A stretch of 64,000 nucleotides of DNA, taken from Actinoplanes italicus. GTDB lineage: Bacteria > Actinomycetota > Actinomycetes > Mycobacteriales > Micromonosporaceae. Position 1 is the stretch's first letter. Each line of letters opens with the position of its first letter. A program made the translations under genes and the position numbers. The stretch covers positions 1-64,000 of the forward strand of contig NZ_PVMZ01000025.1 of assembly GCF_003001815.1 (NCBI RefSeq). Direction: 5' to 3'. Positions 54,209-62,057 of this stretch are shown here, in pieces. A model generated the notes under the pieces. That model ran no database searches. It was given only the letters and a program-made list of their open reading frames with translations, and had not been told where the DNA came from.

Positions 54209-55449
54209 TTGGTGGCCGCTGCCGCTGTCGTCTGGGCGGTCTTCAGGGCGTCCGCCGGGGAGGCCGAACCGCTCAGCGCGGCCTGGAACGCGGTCCACAG
54301 TGGCTGCGAGATCTTCGGGTACTTGGTGCCGAGGTCGTCACTGGTCCGGCCCTTGGCCGCCTTGACCGCCTCGACCCAGACGGTGAGCTCGGAGTTCGCG
54401 GCGACCTGCTTCTGCTGCACCGCTTCGGTGGCCGCGATGTAGGACAGCGTCGTGTCGGTGGTGAGGGCGTTGTCCGCGCTGGTCAGGCAGGCGATCAGCT
54501 TCTCGGTGACCGCGTACCGGGCGGTCTCGGACTGCACCGGGGCGGTGACGAACTCGCCGCCGGTCGGTGCGGGTGCGGTGCCACCGGCCTGGGACGGGAT
54601 CGGGATGATGCCGTACTCGAAGCCGGTCTTCTTGGCGTTGGCCAGCTGCCACGTGCCGTTCTCGCTGAACGCGAAGTCACCGGCGGCGAACTCCTGCCAG
54701 CTGGTGGTCTGCGTGTTGTTGAGCACCGAGTTCGGCGCGTACCCGTTCTTGAGCCAGCCGTTCCAGAGCTCCAGCGACGCCACGCCCTGCGGCGAGTCGA
54801 GCTGGGTCAGATTGGCGCCCGCTCCCCAGAACCAGGGCAGGAACTGGAACGAGCCCTCCTCGGTGCCGATCGCCGAGAACGTGATGCCCTTCTTGCCGGA
54901 CGCCTTGACCTTCTCCAGCGCGCTGGTCAGCGACGCCCAGTCCTTGATCGCGGTGGGGTCGACCTCGGCGGCGTCGAGGATCTTCTTGTTGTAGTAGAGG
55001 GCGAGGGTGTTGGCGCCGATCGGGATGCCGTACGTCTTGCCGCCGATCTGCCCGGCGGCGAGCAGGTTCGGCTCGACGGCCGAGGTGTCGACCTTGAGCT
55101 CGTCGGCCGTGGTGAGGACACCGGCATCGGCGAGGGTCGACACGACCGGGTTGTCGACGATCAATACGTCCGGCGAGTTGCCCTGCTGCGCGGCGAGCAG
55201 AGCCTTGTTGGTGAGATCGGTAGTGTCGTAGCCGGTCCGCTTGACCGTGACGCCGGCATCGGTGCCGCACTTGGTCAGCAGCTTCACCCAGTCCGAGCTG
55301 TCGTCGAACTGCGGATACGGATCCCAGATCTGATAGTCACCGCCGGCGGCGGATCCGCCGTCGCCGGAACCGGTGCCGGTGGAGTTGGAGCACCCGGTCA
55401 GGAGGCAGGCCGCGAGGGCGAGCGCCGCCGCGGAACGCAGAGTGGACAT
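54205..55449 (-). CDS. sugar ABC transporter substrate-binding lipoprotein
   Basis: This 414-aa protein has signal sequence plus lipobox LLTGC (Cys 20) and a Gly/Ser linker, then a MalE-like two-lobe binding fold: IWDPYPQFD, ALLAAQQGNSPDVLIVD, GIPIGANTLALYYNKKIL and the FAFSENGTWQLAN hinge segment. It captures an oligosaccharide for the MalF/MalG pair. It is the first gene of the operon. A well-placed promoter with a perfect LacI-type palindrome lies upstream. Confidence 0.93.
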   Translation of the reverse strand: MSTLRSAAALALAACLLTGCSNSTGTGSGDGGSAAGGDYQIWDPYPQFDDSSDWVKLLTKCGTDAGVTVKRTGYDTTDLTNKALLAAQQGNSPDVLIVDNPVVSTLADAGVLTTADELKVDTSAVEPNLLAAGQIGGKTYGIPIGANTLALYYNKKILDAAEVDPTAIKDWASLTSALEKVKASGKKGITFSAIGTEEGSFQFLPWFWGAGANLTQLDSPQGVASLELWNGWLKNGYAPNSVLNNTQTTSWQEFAAGDFAFSENGTWQLANAKKTGFEYGIIPIPSQAGGTAPAPTGGEFVTAPVQSETARYAVTEKLIACLTSADNALTTDTTLSYIAATEAVQQKQVAANSELTVWVEAVKAAKGRTSDDLGTKYPKISQPLWTAFQAALSGSASPADALKTAQTTAAAATK

Positions 55450-55512
55450 ATTGGTTCCCCTTGCACATGGAGGAGGTTGCGGGAGGGGCTGCGATCCGTC
55501 GAGAAGGAATCG

Positions 55513-55562
55513 CTAGGAAATCGATTGCCTAGACGCTAGGTAGCGCCTTGCTCGCATGTCAA
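55513..55562 (-). promoter_or_regulatory. promoter and LacI-type operator of the sugar importer operon
   Basis: On the minus strand TTGACA (55562-55557) and TAGCGT (55538-55533) are 18 bp apart. Directly downstream, at the expected transcription start, CTAGGAAATCGATTGCCTAG (55513-55532) is a 20-bp palindrome with one mismatched pair and a central CG. That is the classical LacI-family form, and the divergent gene encodes a LacI regulator, so it is the likely repressor site. A second palindrome, CGTGTCAGACACG (55591-55603), lies nearer the regulator gene. Confidence 0.7.
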
Positions 55563-55634
55563 GACCAAGTTACGGTCGCATGAAGCACGGCGTGTCAGAC
55601 ACGCTAGGAAACCGGGGAGGAAACAATCAGCACC

Positions 55635-56633
55635 ATGGACCGCGCGGTGACCATCAGTCAGGTGGCCGCGCTCGCGGGGGTCTCGACCGGGACGGCCTCC
55701 AAAGCGCTCAACGGCCGCGGAGCCCTGCGGCCGGAGACCCGGTTACGTGTGCAGCAGGCCGCCGAGCAGCTCGGATTCGTCGCCAACGCGGCGGCCCGGT
55801 CGCTGCAGACCGGCCGCACCTACACGGTCGGCATGATCACCACGGACAGCATCGGGCGATTCAGCATCCCGGTCCTTCTCGGCGCCGAGGACGCGCTCGG
55901 GGCCGGGCAGATGTCGATCTTCCTGTGCGACGCCCGGGACGACCCGATCCGCGAGCAGTACTACCTGCGTACGCTGCTCAGCCGCAAGGTGGACGGGATC
56001 ATAGTGACCGGCCGGCGGACCCAGGCCCGCGCGCCGATCGGGGTCGGGCTGCCGGTACCGGTGGTCTACGCCTTCATCAGCTCGGCCGACCCGCAGGACT
56101 GCTCGGTGGTGCCGGACGAGGCCGACGGATCCCGCCGGGCCGTGCAGCACCTGCTGGCCATCGGCCGCCGCCGGATCGCGCACGTCACCGGGCCCGAGCA
56201 CCACCACTCGGCGACGATCCGGGCGCAGGGCGCGGTGGACACCCTGGCAGCGGAGGGCCTGCGGCTCGCGACGCCCACCCTGTACGGCGAGTGGAGCGAG
56301 GCGTGGGGCCGGCAGGCCGCCGGGATCCTGCTCTCCACGGGCGCGGACGTGGACGCGGTGTTTTGCGGCAGCGACCAGATCGCCCGCGGGCTGGCCGAGG
56401 CGCTGACCAAGGCCGGCAAGGTGATCCCCCGGGACATCGCCCTGGTCGGCTTCGACAACTGGGACGTCATGGTCGACGGCTGCCAGCCGGCCCTGACCAG
56501 CGTCGACATGGATCTGGAGGGAATCGGGCGCACGGCCGCCGAGCGGTTGCTCGCGGCGATCAACGGTTCCCCCGCGCACGGCCAGCACGCCCGCCCCTGC
56601 CGCCTGGTCCCCCGGGCGTCCACGGCGGTGTAA
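55635..56633 (+). CDS. LacI-family transcriptional regulator
   Basis: This 332-aa protein has an N-terminal HTH with VTISQVAALAGVSTGTASKA and the hinge-helix region ARSLQTGRT. The effector domain (about 60-325) has the periplasmic-binding fold, with VFCGSDQIARGLAEAL and ALVGFDNWD. It is divergent from the sugar importer operon and next to a large secreted glycosidase, so it is the likely local repressor, released by an arabinose-derived sugar. A GGGGAGGAAAC site precedes the ATG. Confidence 0.93.
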   Translation: MDRAVTISQVAALAGVSTGTASKALNGRGALRPETRLRVQQAAEQLGFVANAAARSLQTGRTYTVGMITTDSIGRFSIPVLLGAEDALGAGQMSIFLCDARDDPIREQYYLRTLLSRKVDGIIVTGRRTQARAPIGVGLPVPVVYAFISSADPQDCSVVPDEADGSRRAVQHLLAIGRRRIAHVTGPEHHHSATIRAQGAVDTLAAEGLRLATPTLYGEWSEAWGRQAAGILLSTGADVDAVFCGSDQIARGLAEALTKAGKVIPRDIALVGFDNWDVMVDGCQPALTSVDMDLEGIGRTAAERLLAAINGSPAHGQHARPCRLVPRASTAV

Positions 56634-56651
56634 CCCCCCAGCCGTGTCATA

Positions 56652-56769
56652 CCGCTGCCTCGAGCACGCTGAGACAACGGTGAGACAACGGTGAGACACA
56701 GCCACCAGACCCAGCCGGCCCACACCGCCGTCTCGAGCACGCTGAGACGACAGTGAGACACAGCCGGTG
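56652..56769. repeat. direct repeats in the LacI-glycosidase gap
   Basis: The 308-bp gap holds two copies of a CTCGAGCACGCTGAGAC-initiated repeat (56659 and 56732), each running on as ACGGTGAGACACAGCC with few changes. The first copy contains an internal duplication of the 11-mer GAGACAACGGT. No gene is visible. The repeats are near the LacI gene end and could form antiparallel secondary structure or bind a protein. Confidence 0.55.
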
Positions 56770-56861
56770 GCCCACGGACCACCGCGAGCGAGAGGCAAAC
56801 GATTTCCTGGCGAGGCATTGACGGTTGTGGTTTGAGTTCGTAACCTGGCCGAAATCCCTCG

Positions 56862-56908
56862 TTGACAGAACGCAATCGCTTGCCAAGCGTTCATTTGTTA
56901 ACGCTCAC
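56862..56908 (+). promoter_or_regulatory. promoter region and operator-like site of the large secreted glycosidase
   Basis: TTGACA (56862-56867) is a good -35 box, but no good -10 box is found 17-18 bp away. AATCGCTTGCCAAGCGTT forms an inverted repeat (CGCTT/AAGCG). GTTAACGCTCAC (56897-56908) differs by one base from the element at 1316-1327 before the beta-helix enzyme. ACGCTAGG follows at 56909 and also occurs twice in the LacI intergenic region. Confidence 0.45.
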
Positions 56909-56941
56909 ACGCTAGGGAGCACCCCAGCCTTGGAGCGACCC

Positions 56942-59900
56942 ATGAGAGCCTGGAAAGTCCCCGTCCTAGCCGTGCTCCTCGCCGCGGCCCCCGCGACACC
57001 CGTGCACGCCGCCGATCTGCCGGCCCCGGTGCTGGCCTATGAGTTCGACACTCCCGGCGTCGTCACCGACAGCTCCGGCAACGGCCTCGACGGCACCCTG
57101 GTCAACGGCGGTACCGCGGTCTTCGCCGACGGCGCCCTGCAACTGCCCGGCGGCGCACCCACCTCGAACGGCGCCTACGTCACGATCCCCCGGGCGGCCC
57201 TCGAGGGCCGCACCGATCTCACCGTCTCCACCCGCGTCAGGTGGGACGGCACGACGGCCCCCTGGCAGTGGATCTACGCGCTCGGCAAGGACACCGGCCG
57301 CTACCTGTTCACCACCCCCTACAACGGCGACGGCCGGCTGCGTACCGCCGCCACCAAGGACTTCGCGGGCGCGGAGGCACAGGTCACGGGATACGCCGCG
57401 CTGCCCTCGAACGCGTGGCGGACGATCACGGTCACCCTCGGCGGAGGGCGGCTCACCACGTACCTGGACGGAGTCGCCGCCGGTGCGGCCGCGACCACCG
57501 TGACCGCCGCCGACCTGCTGGACGCACAGACCACGTCAGCGGGTTTCCTCGGCAGGTCGTTCTACCCGGACCCGCTCTTCGACGGGGCGATCGACTCGTT
57601 CCGCATCTACGGCACGGCACTGACCCCCGCGCAGGTCGCCGAGGAGTCCGGCGTCACCCCACCCACCGTGACCGGCCTCGCCGAGACCACCTTCGACGTG
57701 CGCACCACGATCGGGACGGCGCCGGCCATGCCGGCAGACGTCAGGGGCCAATTCACCGATGGGTACGACCGGAGCGTCCCGATCACGTGGGGAGCCGTCG
57801 ACCCCGCCCAGTACGCACAGCGGGGCACCTTCACGGTGACCGGTACGGCTGCCGGACGCACGGTGACGGCAGACGTCACGGTGATCCGCGAGGGTGAGCT
57901 GGTCATCGACCTGGCCGACACGACCGGCCCGTTCCACGGCGGCGCGTCGGGCACGCTGTACGGCCTCTACGGTGACGGTGTCCCGACGAACAACCTTATC
58001 GAGGGCATGCGCCTGCGTACCGTCTCGACCAAGGCCCAGGACGGACCGCAGCATCCCGGCGCCGACGCGCTGGAAGTCGTGAAACCGCTGGCCGACAGCA
58101 CCGGCGGTGACACCTACATCTACATGACCGACATCCACCGCGGCTTCCCGTACCAGTGGCCGGGCACCACACCCGAGGAGAAGCTGAACCTCTTCAAGGA
58201 CAAGATCGCCAAGCAGGTCGACCAGGTCCTCACGCTGGAGCCGGAGTATCAGGACAACGTCGTCTTCGTGCCGTTCAACGAGCCCGAGGGCAACATGTTC
58301 GGCACCGGCCAGTGGAGTTACGACGGCGTCAGCTGGCTCAGCGACCCGGACGACTACTTCGAGGCCTGGGACGACGTGTACGCGCTGATCAAGGCCAGGA
58401 TGCCGGGCGCGCGGATCGCCGGCCCGAACACCAGCATCCTGTTCGACCAGGTCAAGGGCTTCCTCACGCACACGAAGGCGGCCGGCACCGTCCCGGACGT
58501 CATCACCTGGCACGAACTGAGCCACCCCGAGGCGGTCCGCGAGAGCGTCGCGAAGTACCGGCAGTGGGAGAAGGAGATCCTCGGCGAGGAACTGCCGATC
58601 AACATCAACGAGTACGCGTTCAACTACCACACCTCGGTGCCGGGCCAGATGATCCAGTGGATCTCGGCGATCGAGGAGTCCAAGGTCGACGCCGACATCG
58701 CGTACTGGAACATCGACGGCAACCTGTCCGACTCGGCGGTGCAGGCCAACCGCGGCAACGGCCAGTGGTGGCTGTACAACGCCTACGGGAGCATGACCGG
58801 TCAGACCGTCAAGGTGACACCGCCGTACCCGGGCCGCAACTACTCGCTCCAGGGCGTCGCGACCGTCGACTCGGCCCGCAAGCAGGCGCGGGCCATCTTC
58901 GGCGGTGCCACGAGCGCCGGTTACATCCGGTTCGACAACGTGCCGAAGTACCTGGGCCGGACCGTGCACGCGTGGATCCGGGAGATCCCGTGGACCGGGC
59001 AGGTCGGCGACTCGGCGCAGCCCCGGCTGATCGCCGAGAGGGACGTCAAGGTCAGTGGCGGTGCGGTGGCGTTCGAGTTCGACGAGCTGGCCGAGTCGTC
59101 GGCGTACGAGATCATCCTCGCCCCGGCAGGGAAGAGCTCGACCGCGAAGACGCCCGCCCTGTGGCGGGGCTCGTTCGAGGCGGAGGACGCGAAGTACACC
59201 GGCGGTGGTTACAGCCGCAACGGGCCCGAGGGGTCGCCGTCGGACGTGTCCAAGTTCTACACGTCGGGTCGCTACAACGTCGGCGGTCTGCGCACGGGCA
59301 GTGACGGTGTCCTCGACTTCACCGTCGACGTGCCCCGGGACGGCGCCTATGACCTGAGCGTGTTCGCCAATTCTCTGAACACCTTCGATCTGGTACGCGA
59401 GCAGGGGCCGACGAACGTGTTCCTGCGCGTCGACGGTGCCGCCGAGCAGGAGGTGTTCCTGCCGCTCGGCTACAAGTGGGTGGTCTGGGACCACACCGAC
59501 ACGAAGGTGCAGCTCACCAAGGGAACGCACACCATCTCGCTGGCGGCGAGGAGCCTCGACGGCGTACGGGCCACGAAGGGCGACGCGATCGTCGACCGGA
59601 TCACGCTGTCCCTGCCGAATCCGGCGGCGGCGACCGACGTCTACGAGGCGGAGCTGGCCGATCTCGATCGCGCCCGTGCCGTCACCGGTGGCGCCGAGCT
59701 GGGCCGCGGCGGGACGGCCACGTTCTGGGTGTACTCCCCTGCCGACACCGAGTCCACGATCGCCGCGGTGACCAGCGGCAACGTCAAGATCATGGTGAAC
59801 GGTCAGGCGGTGCAGGGCCGGAAGGCGGCGGTCTCGCTCTCCGGCGGCGTCAACAAGGTCGTGGTGACCGGCATCGATCGCAACAGCACGATCGACCGTC

Positions 59901-60415
59901 TCGACGTGCGCCGGACCAGCGGAGGGCTGCGCGCGGTCACCTACGAGGCCGAGGCCGCCACCCTGGCCGGCACCGCCACGGTCACGGCGAAGTCCCTGGC
60001 CGGCGGCGGTCAGGCGGTCACCGGGGTGACCGGTGCGAACACGCTGACGTTCACGGTCGGCGCGGACCGGGCCGGCGTCCACGCGATGCGGATCCGCTAC
60101 TCGAACCCGGAACAGGCCGTGGCCACGCACTACAACCCGGATCCGCTGGCCCGGCACGCGGACATCACGGTCAACGGCGCGGCGGCCGAGCGGGTGCTGT
60201 TCCCGCACAGCTTCCACGACAACAACTTCTGGGAGCTGACGGTGCCGGTGACGTTGAAGAAGGGTCAGAACACGGTGACGTTCTCGTCGGCGGAACTGCC
60301 GAACTTCGACGGCACGACGTACGCGTCCCAGACCTGGCCGGACGTGCTGCTGCGCTCGAGGTTCGCGCCGTTGATCGACCGGATCACGGTCTCCCCGTAC
60401 AGCATCGGCCGTTGA
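56942..60415 (+). CDS. large secreted multidomain glycoside hydrolase (LamG-Ig-GH-A-CBM-CBM)
   Basis: This 1157-aa protein starts at ATG 56942 with signal peptide 1-24 (cleaves after VHAA). Domains in order: LamG/concanavalin-like (about 30-215; VLAYEFDTPGVVTDSSGNG), bacterial Ig-like (about 240-315; TAPAMPADVRGQFTDGYD), a clan GH-A barrel (about 320-690) with VPFNEPEGN (acid/base about 446) and ININEYAFN (nucleophile about 555), then CBM6/35-like modules (FEAEDAKYTGGG about 745; a partial one about 900; YEAEAATLAG about 1000). It degrades an extracellular plant polysaccharide, probably arabinose-rich, upstream of the importer. An operator-like site precedes it. Confidence 0.83.
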   Translation: MRAWKVPVLAVLLAAAPATPVHAADLPAPVLAYEFDTPGVVTDSSGNGLDGTLVNGGTAVFADGALQLPGGAPTSNGAYVTIPRAALEGRTDLTVSTRVRWDGTTAPWQWIYALGKDTGRYLFTTPYNGDGRLRTAATKDFAGAEAQVTGYAALPSNAWRTITVTLGGGRLTTYLDGVAAGAAATTVTAADLLDAQTTSAGFLGRSFYPDPLFDGAIDSFRIYGTALTPAQVAEESGVTPPTVTGLAETTFDVRTTIGTAPAMPADVRGQFTDGYDRSVPITWGAVDPAQYAQRGTFTVTGTAAGRTVTADVTVIREGELVIDLADTTGPFHGGASGTLYGLYGDGVPTNNLIEGMRLRTVSTKAQDGPQHPGADALEVVKPLADSTGGDTYIYMTDIHRGFPYQWPGTTPEEKLNLFKDKIAKQVDQVLTLEPEYQDNVVFVPFNEPEGNMFGTGQWSYDGVSWLSDPDDYFEAWDDVYALIKARMPGARIAGPNTSILFDQVKGFLTHTKAAGTVPDVITWHELSHPEAVRESVAKYRQWEKEILGEELPININEYAFNYHTSVPGQMIQWISAIEESKVDADIAYWNIDGNLSDSAVQANRGNGQWWLYNAYGSMTGQTVKVTPPYPGRNYSLQGVATVDSARKQARAIFGGATSAGYIRFDNVPKYLGRTVHAWIREIPWTGQVGDSAQPRLIAERDVKVSGGAVAFEFDELAESSAYEIILAPAGKSSTAKTPALWRGSFEAEDAKYTGGGYSRNGPEGSPSDVSKFYTSGRYNVGGLRTGSDGVLDFTVDVPRDGAYDLSVFANSLNTFDLVREQGPTNVFLRVDGAAEQEVFLPLGYKWVVWDHTDTKVQLTKGTHTISLAARSLDGVRATKGDAIVDRITLSLPNPAAATDVYEAELADLDRARAVTGGAELGRGGTATFWVYSPADTESTIAAVTSGNVKIMVNGQAVQGRKAAVSLSGGVNKVVVTGIDRNSTIDRLDVRRTSGGLRAVTYEAEAATLAGTATVTAKSLAGGGQAVTGVTGANTLTFTVGADRAGVHAMRIRYSNPEQAVATHYNPDPLARHADITVNGAAAERVLFPHSFHDNNFWELTVPVTLKKGQNTVTFSSAELPNFDGTTYASQTWPDVLLRSRFAPLIDRITVSPYSIGR

Positions 60416-60430
60416 ATCCGGTCTTGAATC

Positions 60431-60449
60431 CAACTGGTCCAACCAGTTG
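60431..60449. promoter_or_regulatory. FadR-type operator
   Basis: CAACTGGT-CCA-ACCAGTTG is a perfect 8-bp inverted repeat with 3-bp spacer. It contains TGGTNNNACCA, the consensus core of FadR-subfamily GntR regulators, and lies just upstream of such a gene. Autoregulation is the simplest reading. Confidence 0.75.
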
Positions 60450-60457
60450 ACGGGTTG

Positions 60458-60490
60458 ACGTCATGGCGGGCACACTGCCCGCCATGACGT
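60458..60490 (+). promoter_or_regulatory. 15-bp perfect hairpin over the regulator's start codons
   Basis: ACGTCATGGCGGGCA and TGCCCGCCATGACGT pair perfectly around a CAC loop. One candidate ATG (60463) is in the left arm and the other (60484) in the right arm. In RNA the hairpin would hide the start codon; in DNA it could be a second operator. Confidence 0.6.
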
Positions 60491-61233
60491 TCGCACCGCT
60501 CGACAGGCAGTCCGTCTCGGATCAGGTGTTCGGACGGCTACGAGACGCCGTCCTCGGCGGTCGCTATGCGGCCGGCGACGCCCTGCCCAGCGAACGGGAG
60601 CTGGCCACCTCGTTCGGGGTCAACCGGCATGCGATCCGCGAGGCGCTGCGCCGCCTGCAGCAGCTCGGCCTGGTCCGGGTCAGTCAGGGCGGCGCGACCC
60701 GCGTGCAGGACTGGCGGGCCACCGCCGGGCTCGACCTGGCCATGGCGCTCACCCAGGCCGGTGACGTGCTGCCGGTGCCGACGCTGGCCCGCGACATGAT
60801 GGAGATGCGGGTCAGCATCGGCGCCGACGCGGCCCGGCTCTGCGCGCAACGCGGCAGCGGGCAGGCGCGCGCCGCGGTCATCGAGGCCGTCGAGGCGTAC
60901 GCCGCCGCGGTTCCCGATCTCGCGGCGATGGGCGCGGCCGACCTGGCCGTGTGGCGGCGCATCATCGAGGGCTGCGGCAACATCGCGTACCTGCTGGCGT
61001 ACAACAGCCTCACCGCGGGCGACCTGGCCGTCGGCCACGTGCCGCCGCATCTGCGTGCCGCCGAGCTGCTCGACGTGGCGGCCCACCGCCGCCTCGCCAC
61101 GCTGATCGATTCCGGCGACGCCGCGGGCGCCGAAGCCGCGGCCCGGTCGCTGCTCACCCCACCCGTCCCCGCTGCCCTCTCCGGCGGCGGAGAAGCCCCT
61201 CCCGCCCCCAGCGAAAGGGCCGAGCGCCGATGA
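60484..61233 (+). CDS. FadR/FCD-type GntR-family regulator
   Basis: This protein has 249 aa. The winged HTH (about 8-75) has SVSDQVFGRLRDAVLGGRY, then LPSERELATSFGVNRHAIRE. A helical FCD effector domain follows (about 90-220; ARDMMEMRVSIGADAARL). The C-terminus has a 25-residue Pro/Glu tail. ATG 60484 is preferred over 60463 because the conserved domain begins just after it; neither has a clear ribosome binding site. It overlaps the desaturase-family gene by ATGA and likely controls that lipid operon; the effector may be an acyl-CoA or small acid. Confidence 0.88.
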   Translation: MTFAPLDRQSVSDQVFGRLRDAVLGGRYAAGDALPSERELATSFGVNRHAIREALRRLQQLGLVRVSQGGATRVQDWRATAGLDLAMALTQAGDVLPVPTLARDMMEMRVSIGADAARLCAQRGSGQARAAVIEAVEAYAAAVPDLAAMGAADLAVWRRIIEGCGNIAYLLAYNSLTAGDLAVGHVPPHLRAAELLDVAAHRRLATLIDSGDAAGAEAAARSLLTPPVPAALSGGGEAPPAPSERAERR

Positions 61234-62057
61234 TTCCCGCCGTCCTCTACGCCGTACCGGCGTTCCTGCTGCTGATCGTGATGGAAGTCCTGTCGTTCCG
61301 GTTCCTGCCGGACGACGAGGAGCGCGGCTACGAGGCACGCGACACCGCCACCAGCCTCACCATGGGTTTCGGCAGCCAGGTCATCGGCGTGCCGTGGAAA
61401 CTGGTCACCGCGGTGGCGTTCGCCGGCCTGTACGTGATCAGCCCGTTCAAGCTGGACCCGGGCGACTGGTGGGTCTGGGTGCTGCTGTTCTTCGCCGACG
61501 ACCTCGCCTACTACTGGTTCCACCGGCTGCACCACGAGGTGCGGGTGCTGTGGGCCGGGCACGTGGTGCACCACTCCAGCCAGTTCTTCAACCTCTCGAC
61601 CGCGCTGCGGCAGAGCTGGACGCCGATGACCGCGCTGCCGTTCTGGCTCGGGCTCGCCGCGCTCGGCTTCCCGCCGTGGATGATCTTCCTGCAGCAGTCG
61701 ATCAGCCTGGCGTACCAGTTCTTCCTGCACACCGAACGGATCGACAGGCTGCCCCGGCCGATCGAATGGTTCTTCAACACCCCGTCGCATCATCGGGTGC
61801 ACCACGGCGCCAACGATCCGTACCTGGACCGCAACTACGGCGGCATCCTGATCGTCTGGGACCGGTTGTTCGGCAGCTTCGAACCCGAGGGCGAGCACGT
61901 ACGGTACGGCCTGACCACCAACATCCAGACGTACAACCCGCTCAGGGTCGCCACCCACGAGTACACGGCGATCTGGCGCGACCTGCGCGGGGCCGAGACG
62001 TGGCGGCACCGGGCCGGATACCTCTTCGGCCGTCCCGGCTGGCAGCCCGCGTCATGA
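61230..62057 (+). CDS. sterol desaturase/fatty acid hydroxylase family membrane protein
   Basis: This 275-aa protein has several TM helices and the di-iron histidine boxes HRLHH, HVVHHS and HHRVHH in the correct order. The family hydroxylates or desaturates lipids at the membrane, or cleaves ether lipids (alkylglycerol monooxygenase-like). The next gene is a lysoplasmalogenase-like protein, which favours ether or plasmalogen lipid turnover. It starts by ATGA overlap with the regulator. Confidence 0.9.
   Translation: MIPAVLYAVPAFLLLIVMEVLSFRFLPDDEERGYEARDTATSLTMGFGSQVIGVPWKLVTAVAFAGLYVISPFKLDPGDWWVWVLLFFADDLAYYWFHRLHHEVRVLWAGHVVHHSSQFFNLSTALRQSWTPMTALPFWLGLAALGFPPWMIFLQQSISLAYQFFLHTERIDRLPRPIEWFFNTPSHHRVHHGANDPYLDRNYGGILIVWDRLFGSFEPEGEHVRYGLTTNIQTYNPLRVATHEYTAIWRDLRGAETWRHRAGYLFGRPGWQPAS

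Noticed and set aside
57536..60442. 968-aa minus-strand frame over the large glycosidase
   Set aside because: An antisense shadow; no motifs, Arg/Asp/Val bias, and the plus-strand protein has clear domains.
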